A stretch of 64,000 nt of DNA from Kingdonia uniflora (GCA_014058105.1 JACGCM010002112.1:1-64000); one strand, 5' to 3'. Shown: positions 1 through 12,589, numbered from the stretch's first letter. The notes: a model not told the origin generated them from the sequence alone. Numbers and translations: made by a program.

Positions 1-549
1 CTTGTATGATTCCATATCGATAATATATTCAAGATACGTCCCTGTACGTCCCTACCTTGAAAATAAATTCCAACAACCTGTAAAGAATAGTTACTTGTCA
101 GTAGAAGAGCTTTAACCTTATGGTGCATGCAATACGTCGGACCTCTCGATTGGTTCCAAGGTTGAGAGAGAAGTAGAGCTTTCTTTATTAAATTGGAAAA
201 TTGCAGAGATTCAAACATTCAGTTTTGAGATACAAGGTTGACTTATAGCCCCCTTTCTGTGGGTTCCTAAGTGTTTTCCCTGGTACCTCTAGTCCACCCT
301 GGTCTTCCTTTGGTTCTGTCATCCGATCTGTAGAGGGTCAATTTGTGGCAAGAATGGATTTAGTAGACTTATGTCTTTTGGACATCATCCTTTCTAGGGG
401 TCGACTAACATATACCTTGGTGAATCATATCCACTAAGGTCACAGGTTTGTTGAGGAACATCCGTCCCCCAATCTTGGCTTTATAGTCCAGTTTGGAGGT
501 AATGGTAAAAGTAGTAACAACGGTCTTCTATCAAGATTGTCTTACTTTA

Positions 550-1320
550 TGCTCTAGTTCGATAACTCTTTGTAAATTTCGAGCTTCTCTCGTAGATTGC
601 TTGAGGCTATAATGAATACAGATTTTCTGCCTTGACCTGTTTTAAGGATATGTCTTATGAATTTTTGATTTAGTGTCGAATGTGCTATGGAGGTCTTCAG
701 GTAGATAATGGAACCATCGGAGTGTTCCTGTGGCCTCCAGACTTGTGGCAACAGATGGCAGAGAATTGATTGAATTAGAATATAACCCCAATGAATGCAC
801 GTACTCTTGATGTGCTCCTTGGTCTCGATACCTTGAATTAACGAATTTTTAGGGTATGGAAACCTTTTGAAATATCCATATCGATAGCTCTTTTGCAAGC
901 GGACTTCCTTGTACTGGTACGGTCGTTAGTGTGCCCAGAACTTTTGCTCGTCAGCTCCTTAATCCGATGGTCCATATCCCTAGTAACTAGTGACGATCGG
1001 TTGAGTAGGCTGACGATGGGGTTATGGATTCTTAGACCAGTCCCTTCCTCAAACTGATCTCGCGCTAGTAACCTCGAGTGGAGGTCTCTTTTCATTCCTC
1101 TTACGGATGGAATTCGGTGACTCGGCTGATTTCTGAATTGATTCTCCCCTCCCAATAATGGAAGGTTTGGTTCATCTGAAAGTTCTGAAAAATCCTTTCC
1201 TGATGGTCCTTGAGGTCCCATCTTTCCCCGCCGAAATTGGGTGGCTTCTGGCACCGGATCCCGATCTCGTGATGGAGTAGACTTAGCTGGAATGTTCCTG
1301 CAAGCTTGCAAGGTATCTGC
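550..1320 (-). pseudogene. Decayed gag of element D
   Basis: Two overlapping minus-strand open stretches (about 1311-838 and 898-554) read as one broken gag-like protein. The N-terminal part is basic and Ser/Arg-rich. After a frameshift comes a retrotransposon-gag-like pattern: 'HIKSTCIHWGYI', a 'LRWFHYLPED'-type block in another frame (typical gag is AL.WF..LP...I.SF), and then 'LNQKFIRHI' and 'NLREKLEIYKEL'. Several frame changes are needed, so it cannot make Gag. The position right behind the LTR and primer-binding site supports the call. Assignment to gag rests on pattern recognition only. Confidence 0.5.
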
Positions 1321-1636
1321 ATGACGCCATTGGTAGTCGTTTTGTATTTTTGAAGGGCACTGTCAAACGATCTTGTCGTTTGGCTTTGCCTCGGGTTTCA
1401 CTGAGCGCTCGGGTCGCGATTAATTTTTTTTCGAGCTCGTTACGCTTCTCTGTTTCAGTGGTGAGATTCCGCGGGTAGCCTGCGGAGAGCTGAAAGTTGG
1501 GCTACCTACCTCAATGGGAAATCGATCTCGAAATTCTGGTAGTTGGTCGCCTCGAGTATCCAGCCGGCTGTGATTAAAAATGTTGGGCAGTAGAGTGCTT
1601 GAATGTCTTAGCTACCAAGTTTAAGAATTTCTTTTT

Positions 1637-1655
1637 CCACCAACAACGGGCGCAA
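1637..1655 (-). other. Primer-binding site of element D
   Basis: Directly inside the LTR the minus strand reads TTGCGCCCGTTGTTGG. This resembles the TGGCGCCGTTGCCGG-type site used by plant Athila/Tat elements (complementary to a tRNA-Asp 3' end in that group). The match is imperfect, so the tRNA is an inference. Confidence 0.5.
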
Positions 1656-2328
1656 TGTCGATGGGCCTAATTCCCTGAGCCTACGTTCCTAGAGTGGTAG
1701 TCTTTCACCATTCCTATGACCTATTACTCTAGGCTACACGGAAATGACACATGTATTTACGAGGAAATGGCCTATTGAACATAGGTTGGTCAGGGGAAAC
1801 CACGACTGTCGTGCTGGGCGGGGGTTTGTCAAGATAGTCTTTTATTGCTTGAGGGGCAGCCGACTCTATCTTATGACACGTTATCTCTATCACTTACTGA
1901 ACTGCTATTTCGATCTTTTGAATAAAAAGTTTTGAGATTGAGAAGGTGCTCATAATATATAGTCTTCTTTGTGATTTCTGTGTCATATTCTGTCCTTGTT
2001 TCCTCTGAAACTTTTCGGTCTGTTTATATAAGCCCCTTCGCCAGCGGTGCGTGTGCATCGGGCTGGAGCACGTTCTCCCCAACAATGTGGTTGTGGCCTG
2101 TTGACTTATACCTGTTAAGGGGGGGGGGTTCGTTAGGAGTGCCAGCTGTGATTTTGACTTGGTTAGATTTTCGGTGTAATCTCGAGGCCGCACGTTTATC
2201 ATCCAGTTCATGGAGGTATGTGCAAAGTTTGATGAGAAGTCCTGTGGATGATGCCTGAGCCTGATATGGAGGTAGTTCGAAACTGGGACCACTCCAATTC
2301 TCAGAGAGATCGAGGGATGGCCCCTACA
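1656..2328 (-). repeat. 5' LTR of element D
   Basis: The minus-strand LTR starts TGTA (complement of 'ccctaca' ending at 2328) and ends ...GACA at 1656. A TATATAA-type promoter motif lies near 2021-2028 when read in reverse. Homology to the LTRs of elements A and E runs through most of its length, including the run from the 'attgcttgagg' block to the outer end. A G-run of ten bases lies near 2119. The 5-bp outer flank is 'tacac'; its partner is out of the window. Confidence 0.7.
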
Positions 2329-5300
2329 TACACGTCATAACTTGGGGCGGGGTACTAAAAAACATCCCTGATAGGAAATAAGTAAGAACTAAATAGTAGT
2401 GACACTCGTGGGTCCTCACCGGACATACTAAACGCCGAAACATATGAAGAAACCTTATCTGCTGCAGTTTCACCATAACCCATGTAACGTCCATCAGGCA
2501 CCTCCAATGCCGAGCCGTGAGTATCTGTTTACATAAGATGAGGAAACTGTCGGGCGGCGGCCGCCATTGTAGCTGGAGGACGTAGTGGCTCCAGTAGAGC
2601 ACGAGGCATGACCAAGTGCCCGGTCGGTGGGTGAGTCCACCCGTGGAGGGTTGGAGAGGAAAGCGTGTGGGTCACCGTAGCACCAAATAAGGGCGTGGAT
2701 TACCTAAAGCGCTTTCCACTTGAGTAAGAAGCTATGCACAGGGCGGCCAATATGGGTTAGACCACTAGAAAGACACTATTGGGGGTGGAGTGAGAAATTA
2801 GCATGCACGAGAATGCCGTGCAAAGAAAACTGGGCATGAAAGAGCCAATGCCACCACCAAGCTGAAGCTAACAGTCCTGTCAAGCTCGAGGAGATGGTCA
2901 ATATTTTTGAGAGAGCTAGCCATTGCAATGCAGGGCACAAGCCATGTGAGGGTGTCCTAAGTAATTCCTTCACCTAAACATTCTTTCCATGTGACAACGT
3001 CCATTATCAAAAGAACCAACTATGGCCCAAAGGCAGCATCACATTCGTCGAGATTCAGTAAACCCCTCCAAAAACCCAAAGCCCAGGCCTTAATAACGAG
3101 TGTAGTCCTTGATCGATTTCATTCTTTGTCACGGTGCGGCCCATCTTCTCCAGACTTTTCCCTACAGTTTGGGTGCCATCAGACTACTTTGGCAGGCAGC
3201 ATGCGGATAAACCATATAAAATAAATGGTACAATAATCAACACGGCTAACATGAACAATCACACTTTTGCCGGCAATCAGTCCATCCAAGGCTCTTGGGG
3301 GACCCAATACCGATTGAGCCATGTTACATATTAGAGCTGAATTGTGTGTTTTAGTAGCCTGGTTAAAGAAGCACTATGGGCAATGGGAAACTGCATTAGG
3401 GAGTGGTAACTGTAGGGTTGACCGGAGATAAACCACATGGGAACTTTTTATGGATATAACATATCAGAGGAACCCTCTATACTATCTGATTACTTTTTTT
3501 TTTCATCACAAAATATAGCAGGAAACGGTTGAGTTAACTTTACAAACAGCGTTACCACTAACGCATGGGTATTTTGTTCATGCAGGTGATTACGGCTTTG
3601 ATGCTTAAGTATACAAAAGGACTCTTAGAGATGTTTTGATAATTTCACGTTTACCCGCCATTTATATATTTACCGTAAATCAGGGGTATAAGTTTTAATA
3701 AAAACACACAAAATAAAAGTTCCAACTTTTTAGCCATGTAAAATGGTCAGTATTGCCAACATCTTGTCTTCTTTACCTTATATATAGAAAAAAAGAAAAT
3801 GCAAAGTTTCATTTCATCGAAGTGACCCTGTGAAAAACCACGTTTCAACTAAAGAATAGAGTTATCTAAGATCCCAATTATCCAACTTCCAAACACAAGG
3901 GAGACACGTAAATTAAACCTTAACGGCTATCTTTATTTAATGTAGCTCCATTGGTTTGATACTTTAGGTGTTTTGGTATTGGTAAAGTGGAGGTTCTTCT
4001 TGGCAAAATAGTCTTACATTGTTCACGTTAGAATTAGAGAGTGCTTGTGAGCTTAAGATCGGGGTTTCTATCTAAAATCTGAAAAAAATAAAGTGATGAC
4101 CCGTGTACTGGATATTGAGCTAAAAACATGAGAAGGGAAAGAGGGGGTGGAAAGGAAATGAGGTAGCTCGACTTGTTGGGGGTGAGTCAGCACACATGGA
4201 AAGCAAACACGTAGGAAGTTCACATAGTTGAGATGTGTTTTATGATCGAAGAACTTATTTAGGAGCAAAATGGTGTTGAACGAATCTTATTAGTATTATT
4301 CTAACAATTCCTCTCTGCACCTCAGATAGTTGGATCACATAGTTTACTGAGGCAGAAGTGGGACTGCCGATGTGGCATAGTTTAAATTTTTTAATATTGT
4401 TTTTGTCTTGGATAGATGAGCTATACTTTGATTTCATATATTTTCAATGATTGTTGTGTGTCTGAGAGGGCTAACCTTTATTTTGTGCATAGCGCGATTC
4501 ACCGATTTATGTATACCTTTGTGAAGCCAGCAAAAATGCATACTGAATATAAGGAACCTAGTTTCAGAGGATACATTCTAATATAACTAGTGTGGTAAAA
4601 AATCTCTGTGTCCGCAACTCACGGGCGTATCAATGGGGGCGATGTCTATAATGCGAATCAATGAGATAAATCCTGTCAGTAGGGAAGTAACTGATAATTA
4701 GAACCCGCAACAACTATTACAAAAGTCGTCCGGAACTGTTATTGAAGAATCTACTCACAAAAGCCTTTACGACTCTTTATTCTCTAAAAGGTATTTATTT
4801 CTAAATCAAGAATCAGCGGTTATTTCACCTTAAAAGCAAACGTCTCAGATCTGTCTCTATCAATCGTGATACCTAACAAAGGGTATCAAAATAAAAGCTA
4901 AAATCAAGAGAAATGAGTTGGTAAGAAAACACGGGTTTTATTGGTTATGCTCAGCATACACATTAAGACCTTCAAAAGAAAGGCTTAATGTTCCATCTTT
5001 TCACCCAAAACGCAACACAAAAACCCTCCCATTAGGGTTCAACGAATGAGCTGATCGATCAAGATAGTAAATCAAGAGGTTACTTGAGATGATGATCAAT
5101 CTTCCTTGATCCAATCATCATTGCTTTGGAGAAAATAGAGAGGAATAAGCACGGGGGTGAGTCCAACAGAAGAGATACTCAGGAGAGAGAGAAAGAAAGA
5201 TGGGACAAAAAAACCTGGATTACCGATTGAAACGCCTCCCCTGTGAATTGAACTGATCAATTTGGTAAATCCTAATGTAACATGCAACCGGATTTGACAT

Positions 5301-8246
5301 CATTAAAATCATGTGTCTAAATACCCAAATCAGAGAGCACGAAATTAAAGTTTCTGCTGTATTGATCGGTGAAGGCGAGAAAATGTGTCAGGAGGTGAAG
5401 TTTTGTTTTAAGAAATACCTAGATGGGGCGAGCAGGAGATTGAGAGAATAAGGGGTTTTTTATCTTTTGATTTGCGTATTGCATACTTAGAACAGGAAAC
5501 ACGGCTGGAGCGAAACATTCAACAATAGTTCGTGGCCATAGAGTTGTGTTTTCCATCCCGGTTTTTCTTAACACAGACCTGAAGTTAATGTCTTTCTTGG
5601 TGCTAACTTTGGCCATATTATAAGCCTATTGTCACAATAAAACGTGGTAGTCCTGACTCAGATAAAACTTAGAACCTAGCGGGCACAAACTAACAGCCAT
5701 CAGTGGGTTATTGCCCCTATTTCTTTTAGTGGACCAATTTGGCGCTTTCATATCCTGTGAAATTGATTTGATGGTATTGAAATCAACACTTGAGATGAGT
5801 AACAAATTGAGTATACTACACCAATTGAATCAGATTCTACATACACTCGAATTGATTAAACCACCTCACCAAAGTTGAGATTAAGTTTTGTTTACCACCT
5901 CGAGGAGAGAGGTGAAAGTTTTTCATTAAGTGAAAGTTTTGAGCAGAAAGAAGAACACAAAGGGTTTCGAATCTTTTTATTTACTGCAAATCAGCGAAAA
6001 AGTGGCTGGAGGGTTTAAACTTTCGCGCATATTTCTTGCCCCCGATTTATTTATTTGGCCCCCTTTTTTAACACGACCCTGTGACTTCATATCTTTTTTG
6101 GCAGATCAACCATTTGGTTACTACAATAGGCTATTATCCACGAGTAACACTTGTGGTACCGTTACTGTAAAACATTGGCAAAAACTTAAAAAGCATCAGT
6201 GACCATTGTCCATGTGTTCTTGTAGTTTCCAATTAACTAGACTACCTATCATAGAAGACGACAATGAAAGGCATGAGAGTAAGTGACTGCCTCCATCGGA
6301 AAAAACTCTCGCACTCAACCACAAAACTCCACAAAACACTTCACACGACATTATTACCTCACATACAACTTTAACAACCCCCACCAACACTTTAAACTTT
6401 TGATTCCCTCTTGCTCCATTGTAATATCAGAAAGTACCATTTCGGAATCATCTATTATGGGGGTTAGCCAGAGATTACTAAACTAGTAATAGCAAATCAT
6501 ATATTATCAATCCGTAAAATCACCGAGAGCAGTATAATAATCAAGTCAAGGTTTCATTTTAAGGTTGATCGTGTATTAGAGTTTATCGCAGTCTTAAATA
6601 GAAGAGTAATTGATGAAGGATTGTGGAAAAGGGGAGTTACTTCTGCATAATTGAGGCAGTTTTTATTTTTTTCGTTTTCGTTAACTAAAGGACTGCCATG
6701 TTCCGCATCCCTACTTATACATTAGGGACGGCCAAAGCCAGAGCCCTAAACTTATACATTGGGACCCCAATCCAACAGTCCATCAACTTATATTTTAGGG
6801 ACGATAGTAATTCTTTATGTCTCATAACTACATATTAGAGACTGATTCAAACCGTCCAAATATTTAATTATTAGAGAGAACTGTGACCTCCGTCTCTATA
6901 TCTGGCCTTAGTAATCATTTCGTTTGTAGTGTACATTTGGTCTCCATATTAGTATCGGAAACTCACTGCTCACACTGAACCAAATGAAAGCTTCTTTGTC
7001 CCGTCACGTATGCATTTTTTAAATAAATTGTGAATACAACTATCTTTCTCGTAGGGATCTCGAGCTTTTTATAATCGGAATATTATGCATCTTTTGCGTC
7101 GTCATCCAGAACCCTTCCGTAGCTCATTTTCCCATGTACATGACGTCGACGATTAGCTTTTGCTTTGTTTTAATCATCGCAATATTAAATTCATATTCGA
7201 TTTCATTAATGTCCTCTCCTCATCGTCTTCCCTCCACCCTTGCGCTTCCTTCATTCATGTTATCACATTTAATATAACTAGATTTCGTAACGAATACAAC
7301 TTCATTTTAGTAACATCTTAGTGCGAAGACTCTAGCGTGACTAGTCCACCGCTAGAAGTCATGGGAAGTAAAGCCCCAATTGTTATTATTTCATTGCTAC
7401 TATATGGTAAAGGTATGACCTTTGAGTAGTTTGTATCGGGTCTTGCCATTGCGGACAAGCTGGCTCCCTTCTCGCCTCTTCGTACTCATAAACAAGGGCA
7501 ACACACGGGAAACCCACACTCATTCATGCACAATAATTTCCGCTGTTGTGACTCCAACTTGGTCACCGCATATCACACATACTTGACCATTCAATCAGTG
7601 TCTTCAACTCCCTTTCCTCTGCCCCCAAAACCAATACAATGATAGCGAGATTAATATTCTGTTGGAATTTTTCTTGCACATGTCGAATCCACTTCGTGTC
7701 ATGGAGTAATGAGCAATTCGTTAGCGGTTGTGTGACCTGGCAACTAGGCCTGTTCATTAGCTTTTCCATGTTTAGAACCTACCAAGGGAAATTTTGAAGA
7801 GTTAAGGAAAAAAAAAGGGGGGTTTTTTTTTTTTGGCTCTTTATGTGCAAGTAGATGTGAGATCTTGATCTCAACCCTAAGTTTGTTGTGAGTCTCCATG
7901 GCCCCGTGAGTTAAGTACATTTTTGCTTCTCTCAAATACTCCTGTTGTATTCATTCGAGTAATTAATTCACTAGGAATAAGTTCGTTAAGCTCCTACCTG
8001 TGCAATTCTCACCATCCACTTGACGTAATTGGTAATCGAATTGATTAAAGTTTCCTTAGTTTAGACCCTTTTTAGAACTTGCAGCCGGTTATTTAATTTA
8101 ATAAACATAATTTATCAATAATCCTAACATTAACTAGACGTGACAGCACATCAATATAGGTCAGACCTCCATTCGACCGACCTTCGAATTGTTCGTTATT
8201 AAGATCTGAAAATACAAAGTACTGAAGAAAGGTTGTGGTCGCCTAC
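2329..8246. other. AT-rich stretch with no recognisable gene
   Basis: About 5.9 kb between elements D and A. The open frames here are short and overlap on both strands, and none shows a domain I recognise. 2350-2980 is more GC-rich and has minus-strand frames of 65-92 codons, perhaps a very old coding relic. 4600-5640 and 7000-7950 look like plain non-coding plant DNA. 7801-7834 holds an odd A-run/G-run/T-run. A possible CACTA-like end is listed separately. Confidence 0.6.
6680..6931 (-). repeat. Possible terminal end of an old CACTA-like DNA transposon
   Basis: Read from 6931 leftwards the minus strand begins CACTACAAACGAAATG, and it then holds spaced motifs such as GAGACGGA, GGACGG and GTCCCTAA. 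Plant CACTA elements often have CACTA ends followed by short sub-terminal repeats of this kind. I found no matching opposite terminus or target-site duplication in the window, so this may be a truncated relic or a chance match. Confidence 0.25.
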
Positions 8247-8834
8247 TGTAGGCCTTCACCTCCCTCACTCGAAGTCTTACTTCGTACCTACTCGAACATC
8301 ATCGACGATATTTCTATTCAATCAATCCCCCTCAAGGAACTCTTGTAGTCGAAGCCTCGACAACCGATAAACCTTCGAGAACGATCAACCCTACTAGCAG
8401 ATACTCCCCCCTTAGATTGTACGTTCAAATAGCAAAGTGTGATGAGACTAGCAGTCCGCTCAAACGGATTGGATGGCGCATTAATTGATCTCTCACTACA
8501 GCGACCAGATGTCCGTAATAATGCCGCCCCACGGAAAACCCTGACATACTCATGGTAGCCTGGCCCACTCTTGTGACTCAGCCTCTTATGTCGTATAAAT
8601 AAAGAGAGGGGAAACCAAAAGGGGTTAGAAAAATCTGCTCCAAACCCTATACTTTTTACCTTCGACCACTTACAAACTGTATTTGATCTTTATTATTGTC
8701 ATCAGTAATAGAATACTCTTAAAAATCGTTATCATAAGGTCTTAGAGAGTCCATTCGGACCTCTAACGTAAGTAATTTTTCTCTAATTAGTCACTTTGTT
8801 AGGCCATTTACTTGTAAGCTTTGTGAGAGTTTTA
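8247..8834 (+). repeat. Probable diverged 5' LTR of element A
   Basis: It starts TGTAGG (8247), has a TATAAATA motif near 8595, and a length (about 590 bp) close to that of the 3' LTR (615 bp). It is followed by ACTCCGTGTTGTT, which resembles the primer-binding site of element D. Base-level similarity to the 3' LTR at 22786-23400 is weak by eye, so this could be the LTR of a related but different element. Confidence 0.4.
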
Positions 8835-9214
8835 ACTCCGTGTTGTTAAGAGCCATCTTCGCTGCTCAACGAAGATCAGCCCCCACAATTGCCGTCATTT
8901 GTGCTTCCATACTATCATTACCTCGTCTTTGTTACCTTGCCTTTCTTTCTTGCCATTTACTTGCTCCTTTCAATGCCTTTCGCCGTGCCAACTTAACTCA
9001 GGCAGGCAACTCCATTGACAGAGCCTCGCTCAAGTCGCTTTAACTCACATCTCAGCAAATTGCTCCAATTAGAAGAGCGCCATCGCATCAACTCACCAGG
9101 AGGAAAAACCACCACCAGGTGTTGGAACCGAACGGAATCGCCGGATGGCAGCAATAAGAAGCTGCTAAAATTGTCCAGGTTGAAGATCAAGCTGAGGAGA
9201 AGTATCTTTACCAT
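8835..9214 (+). other. Leader of element A; gag missing
   Basis: Only about 380 bp separate the probable 5' LTR from the protease frame, far too short for a Tat gag (usually well over 1 kb). The stretch has short frames with no gag block and no zinc knuckle. An internal deletion of gag is the simplest reading. Confidence 0.45.
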
Positions 9215-9850
9215 ATGCACCACAACAACATGATCGAGATCAATCAGATCACCAACTCTAACAGATTTAAGCGCAGAAGAGTATCAAAATGCTGCGATCT
9301 CAGACCTCAAGATAAAAAAGCCAAACTTCTGCCTTTGTCGAGCAATCACCGACTTGGAATATCCTTCAAAGATTGTGATACTAGTCATGTCAAATTTCTA
9401 CATCATGATGCGTTAGTCATAATGCTCAAGATAAAAAAGTTTATCATGCACACAATGATGATCGATACTGGCAACGGTATTGAGATCCTCTTTCAAAGCA
9501 CTATCGACCAAATGGGATTAGACGATCAAGTTATTCAGAGTGACACCAATATCAGCAAATTCAATGGTTATAAAGATGAGCGAGTAGGGAAGATCTCCTT
9601 GCCTATTACCGCTGGACCAGCCACCATCGACGTCATCTTCTTTGTGATCACCGCCAAATCTCGTTATCTCGGGATTATGGGCCGTTGTTGGATTCATAAT
9701 ATGGAAGCAATCACTTCCACCTATCATCAAGCACTCTGCTTCAAGTACGATAATGGTATTTGCAAAATCAGGGGTAGTCAAAAGCTTTCTCGAGTTTGCA
9801 AAAATATTGCCTCTGCAATTCTAGATACCTCCGACAAATTTGCTGCATAG
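9215..9850 (+). pseudogene. Retroviral-type aspartic protease of element A
   Basis: The open frame of 211 codons has the layout of the protease that opens gypsy pol. A 'HHDALVIMLKIKKF' block (about residues 67-80) leads to the catalytic 'MMIDTGNG' (about residues 81-88), with the D-T-G triad intact. The 'GRCWIHNMEAITSTYHQ' block (about residues 150-167) corresponds to the conserved GRPWIH...STYHQ of Tat elements. The frame ends at a TAG before RT; in an intact element pol is a single polyprotein. The start ATG is only the first available and probably not the real N-terminus, since gag is lost. Without an in-frame gag-pol precursor it is unlikely to be made. Confidence 0.7.
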
Positions 9851-10055
9851 CAATTGCAGCAAGCGGATTGCCCAGATGATCAGCCATCCACGGATGAGCC
9901 CACCGAATGCATTAACATTGATAGACCAGGCATAAGTACTTTCAACGGCAGTAAGTTGGTTCAGCACGAGAAAGACGCTCCCATTCCGTTCTTACGACTA
10001 AATAGAGACGTTTTTGCATGGTCTTTCTAAGAAATTCCTGGGGTCGATCGGACCA

Positions 10056-10975
10056 AAACATGCCACAAATTGGCAATCAACATCAACGCCACCGCAGTCA
10101 AACAGAAATAGCGACGCCTATCACCACGACTTCGAGATGAAGTTATCATGGAGATTAGGAAATTTATCAAAGTGAGATTCATTTAAGAAGCCAAATATCC
10201 AGACTGGATATCCAACATCGTCGTTGTCCCAAAAAAGATTGGAAAGGTCTGTGGTTTTGTAGATTTTACCAATCTCGACAAACATACTCCAAAGGACAGC
10301 TTTTCTATTCCCAATATTCATCAAATCTTTGATTCCATAGTAGGTCATGAACTTCTATCAAGGATGGACGCTGCTTCAGGATACAATCAGATTCCACTCT
10401 TGGATGAAGATCAAGAAAATACCACTTTCATCACTGAAAGAGGACTTCATTGCTACGAAGTCATGCCCTTCAGACTCAATAACGCGGGTGTAACTTATCA
10501 ATGATTAAAAACTACTATGTTCAAAGCACATCTCGGGAAAGTTGTGGAAGTCTACATTAACGATCTCTTGTGTAAGAGCTTACAGTTCATCAATCACATT
10601 TTAGATCTTAATACAATATTCAACATACTTCGATCTTATAGGATGCATCTCAATCCTGATTAGTATCAATTCAAAGTATATTTAGGTCGATTTCTAGGCC
10701 ACCTCATTAGCAAGAAAGGGATTGAGATAGATCCAGATCAGATTCGAGCTCTCCTCGACATGCCATCTCCAAAATCAACAAAAGATGTTCAAAAACTTAC
10801 CGGCAAGATTGCCGTAATCAACCGTTTTGTTTCCAAATCTTCAGACCGCTTTCATTGGCTGTTCTTATTACTCTACGGTTGTACCATACGAGGAAAATTT
10901 CAGCCAAATGAAGAGGTTCAATGGACATCATATTACGAGGCAGCTTTTCAGGATCTCAAAATCTATTTGGGGAAG
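10056..10975 (+). pseudogene. Reverse transcriptase of element A, active site altered
   Basis: Translating across several stops gives a clear gypsy RT: 'YPDWISNIVVVPKK' and 'RVCGFVDFTNLDKHTPKD'-like blocks near 10195-10290, 'MDAASGYNQIPL' near 10366-10400, 'TFITERGLHCYEVMPF' near 10428-10475, and 'VEVYINDLL' near 10549. The catalytic box of gypsy RT is Y-x-D-D; here the first aspartate is Asn (YIND), so polymerase activity would be lost even without the stops. The thumb/connection region ('LGHLISKKGIEIDPDQI', 'KDVQKLTGKIA') is open from about 10680 to 10975. The frame is cut at 10975 by a solo LTR and continues into RNase H at 12109. Confidence 0.8.
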
Positions 10976-12108
10976 TGATGGACACATAAAATGACCATTA
11001 TTCCCCTATGACTTAATGCTTATTATTCTTAATTTTATTATTAAACATGACTTATAAAACCAATTTTTATATTTCAGGTCACATGGAGCTCATTTACCAA
11101 ATATGTGCAAATACCGGGATGTATAGCTCAAAGGATGAACTGTTGGAGAAGGATGTGGAGTTGTCAAACACAAGGGTCACACATGGGGAGGTTACAATTT
11201 TGGAGGATAACTCTTGGAGGTTACAAATTTATGTACATTCATGGCATAGGTTATAAATATAATATTAAATGTAAGAACCCTCCCCTTCATCTATAAAAGG
11301 AGAGGTGGTGAGCTCATAAGATCATCCAATTTTGAGAGAATCATTCTTGTAGAGTGCAAGAGAGAATTATTGGAGTAAGTTGGTACAAGTCTTGTAAGCA
11401 TTTGGAGCATTTCATTTTGTAAGTCAATAAAATTCTTTTTTTTGTTGTTAGTTTATGTTCATTTCATTCTCATATCATTTAGGCTTTATTATTGTTATAA
11501 TGGCCGACTAAGTCCTCACTAGGGGTGAGGATGGATCCGCCATAAGCATTTGATATCATGTAGTAGAATGTATTGTTCTCCAACACAATATGAGCATATT
11601 ATCACAAATCCCAAAACTATATTGTTGGAGACATCCATTTTTATCCTATGATCTCTTTAAGTAGAGATATAGGAAGAGTTCTGTGATTCTCAAATGATAT
11701 AGTAAAATTGCATTAATATTGTATTTTTCTAAGGTATGATCCTAATTAACATTTCATAGTTAGCATAGCTTTCATGGAATGTGTTTTTAGTACATACTTA
11801 GTTCATACAATATATTCTACTTGAGTTATAATTATATCATGGGATTACATCGACAAAAGGTCAAAGTTTGTTATTTCAATTAAGTGGAGAATTTAATATA
11901 CGATACTATGCTGATATTGTATGTAAATGGTGGTGAAATCCGAAGCCCCTTGACTTTTATTCTTGATTAAAGCCATATCATTGATTTTTACGGTTTTACA
12001 ACCTTAGATTACTAAAACACAAGACCAAAACTAATTTCTAGTTCCGTTCGAAAGTGAAAAACACTCTAATTTTTACCCATACTAAACACTGGATTTTGAC
12101 CGTTATCA
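10976..12108 (+). mobile_element. Solo LTR (or small LTR element) inserted in pol of element A
   Basis: The insert begins TGATGGACAC and ends CGTTATCA. It is flanked by GGAAG on both sides (10971-10975 and 12109-12113), a textbook 5-bp target-site duplication with TG...CA ends. Removing it and one GGAAG rejoins the RT connection ('DLKIYLG') to the start of RNase H. It has a TATA-like 'tctataaaagg' near 11290 and AATAAA near 11427, and codes for nothing recognisable. At 1133 bp it fits a solo LTR left by LTR-LTR recombination; a terminal-repeat-in-miniature element is less likely because I see no internal repeat. The strand is inferred from the TATA/AATAAA order. Confidence 0.8.
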
Positions 12109-12480
12109 GGAAGTCTCCCATCATGAGCACCTCAATAAATAATTATGAACTGATTATCTACCTCGCAGTTACAGATACTTCACTCAGTTCGATTCTCATT
12201 CGACTTGAAGGGAAACTCGAGAAGTAAGTCTACTTCATCAGCAAAACCTTTACTCCAGCGGAAATGAGGTACTCTAAAATTGAGAAGTTTCTTCTCACTC
12301 TTGTTTGTACTTCACAGAAGCTCAAACACTACTTCCAAGCTCATGACGAACTACCGCTTTCGGGAAGTTTTATCCAGGAAAGAAAAATCAAGAAGAGTAC
12401 AACAATGGTCAGTCAGTTTGGGAGAACATAATATCAAGTTTGAACAACGTCATGGATTTTCCAGTGGAGAATCTCGAGTG
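12109..12480 (+). pseudogene. RNase H (first copy) of element A
   Basis: Right after the solo LTR the frame reads 'YLAVTDTSLSSILIRLEGK' and 'VYFISKTFTPAEMRYSKIEK', then 'LLTLVCTSQKLKHYFQAHD'. These are the standard gypsy RNase H blocks (Y-L-A-V-S..A-V-S-x-V-L; Y-x-S-K...R-Y; L-x-L-V...L-R-x-Y-F-x-x-H). An in-frame stop sits between 'LEGKLEK' and 'VYFISK'. After about 12365 the frame shifts repeatedly. Confidence 0.7.
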
Positions 12481-12589
12481 TGAAAAGTACAATCCTGGCC
12501 TTTCGCTGGAACCTACATAGGATCCACCCCCAAAACAATTTGGCGAGAGAGCTTAATAGATTACAAGGAAGGGGTGGAGACTTCTAACA

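Larger units (their letters stand above)
1..2328 (-). mobile_element. Element D: 5' end of a degenerate Ty3/gypsy (Tat-like) LTR retrotransposon
   Basis: Read on the minus strand, this stretch runs LTR (2328 to 1656), a primer-binding-site-like sequence, then decayed gag (about 1320 to 550), and leaves the window at base 1. The LTR is related to the LTRs at 22786-23400 and 23950-24567: they share the TATATA context, the block following 'cttgtgaataaaaag', and the terminal 'cctgatatggagg...cccctaca'. D is therefore a third, more diverged member of the same broad family. Its pol and 3' LTR lie outside the window, so no target-site duplication can be checked. Confidence 0.7.

Noticed and set aside
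11047..11296. Overlapping 69- and 63-codon frames in the solo LTR
   Set aside because: Tandem similar blocks of LTR U3 sequence; no protein similarity recognised.
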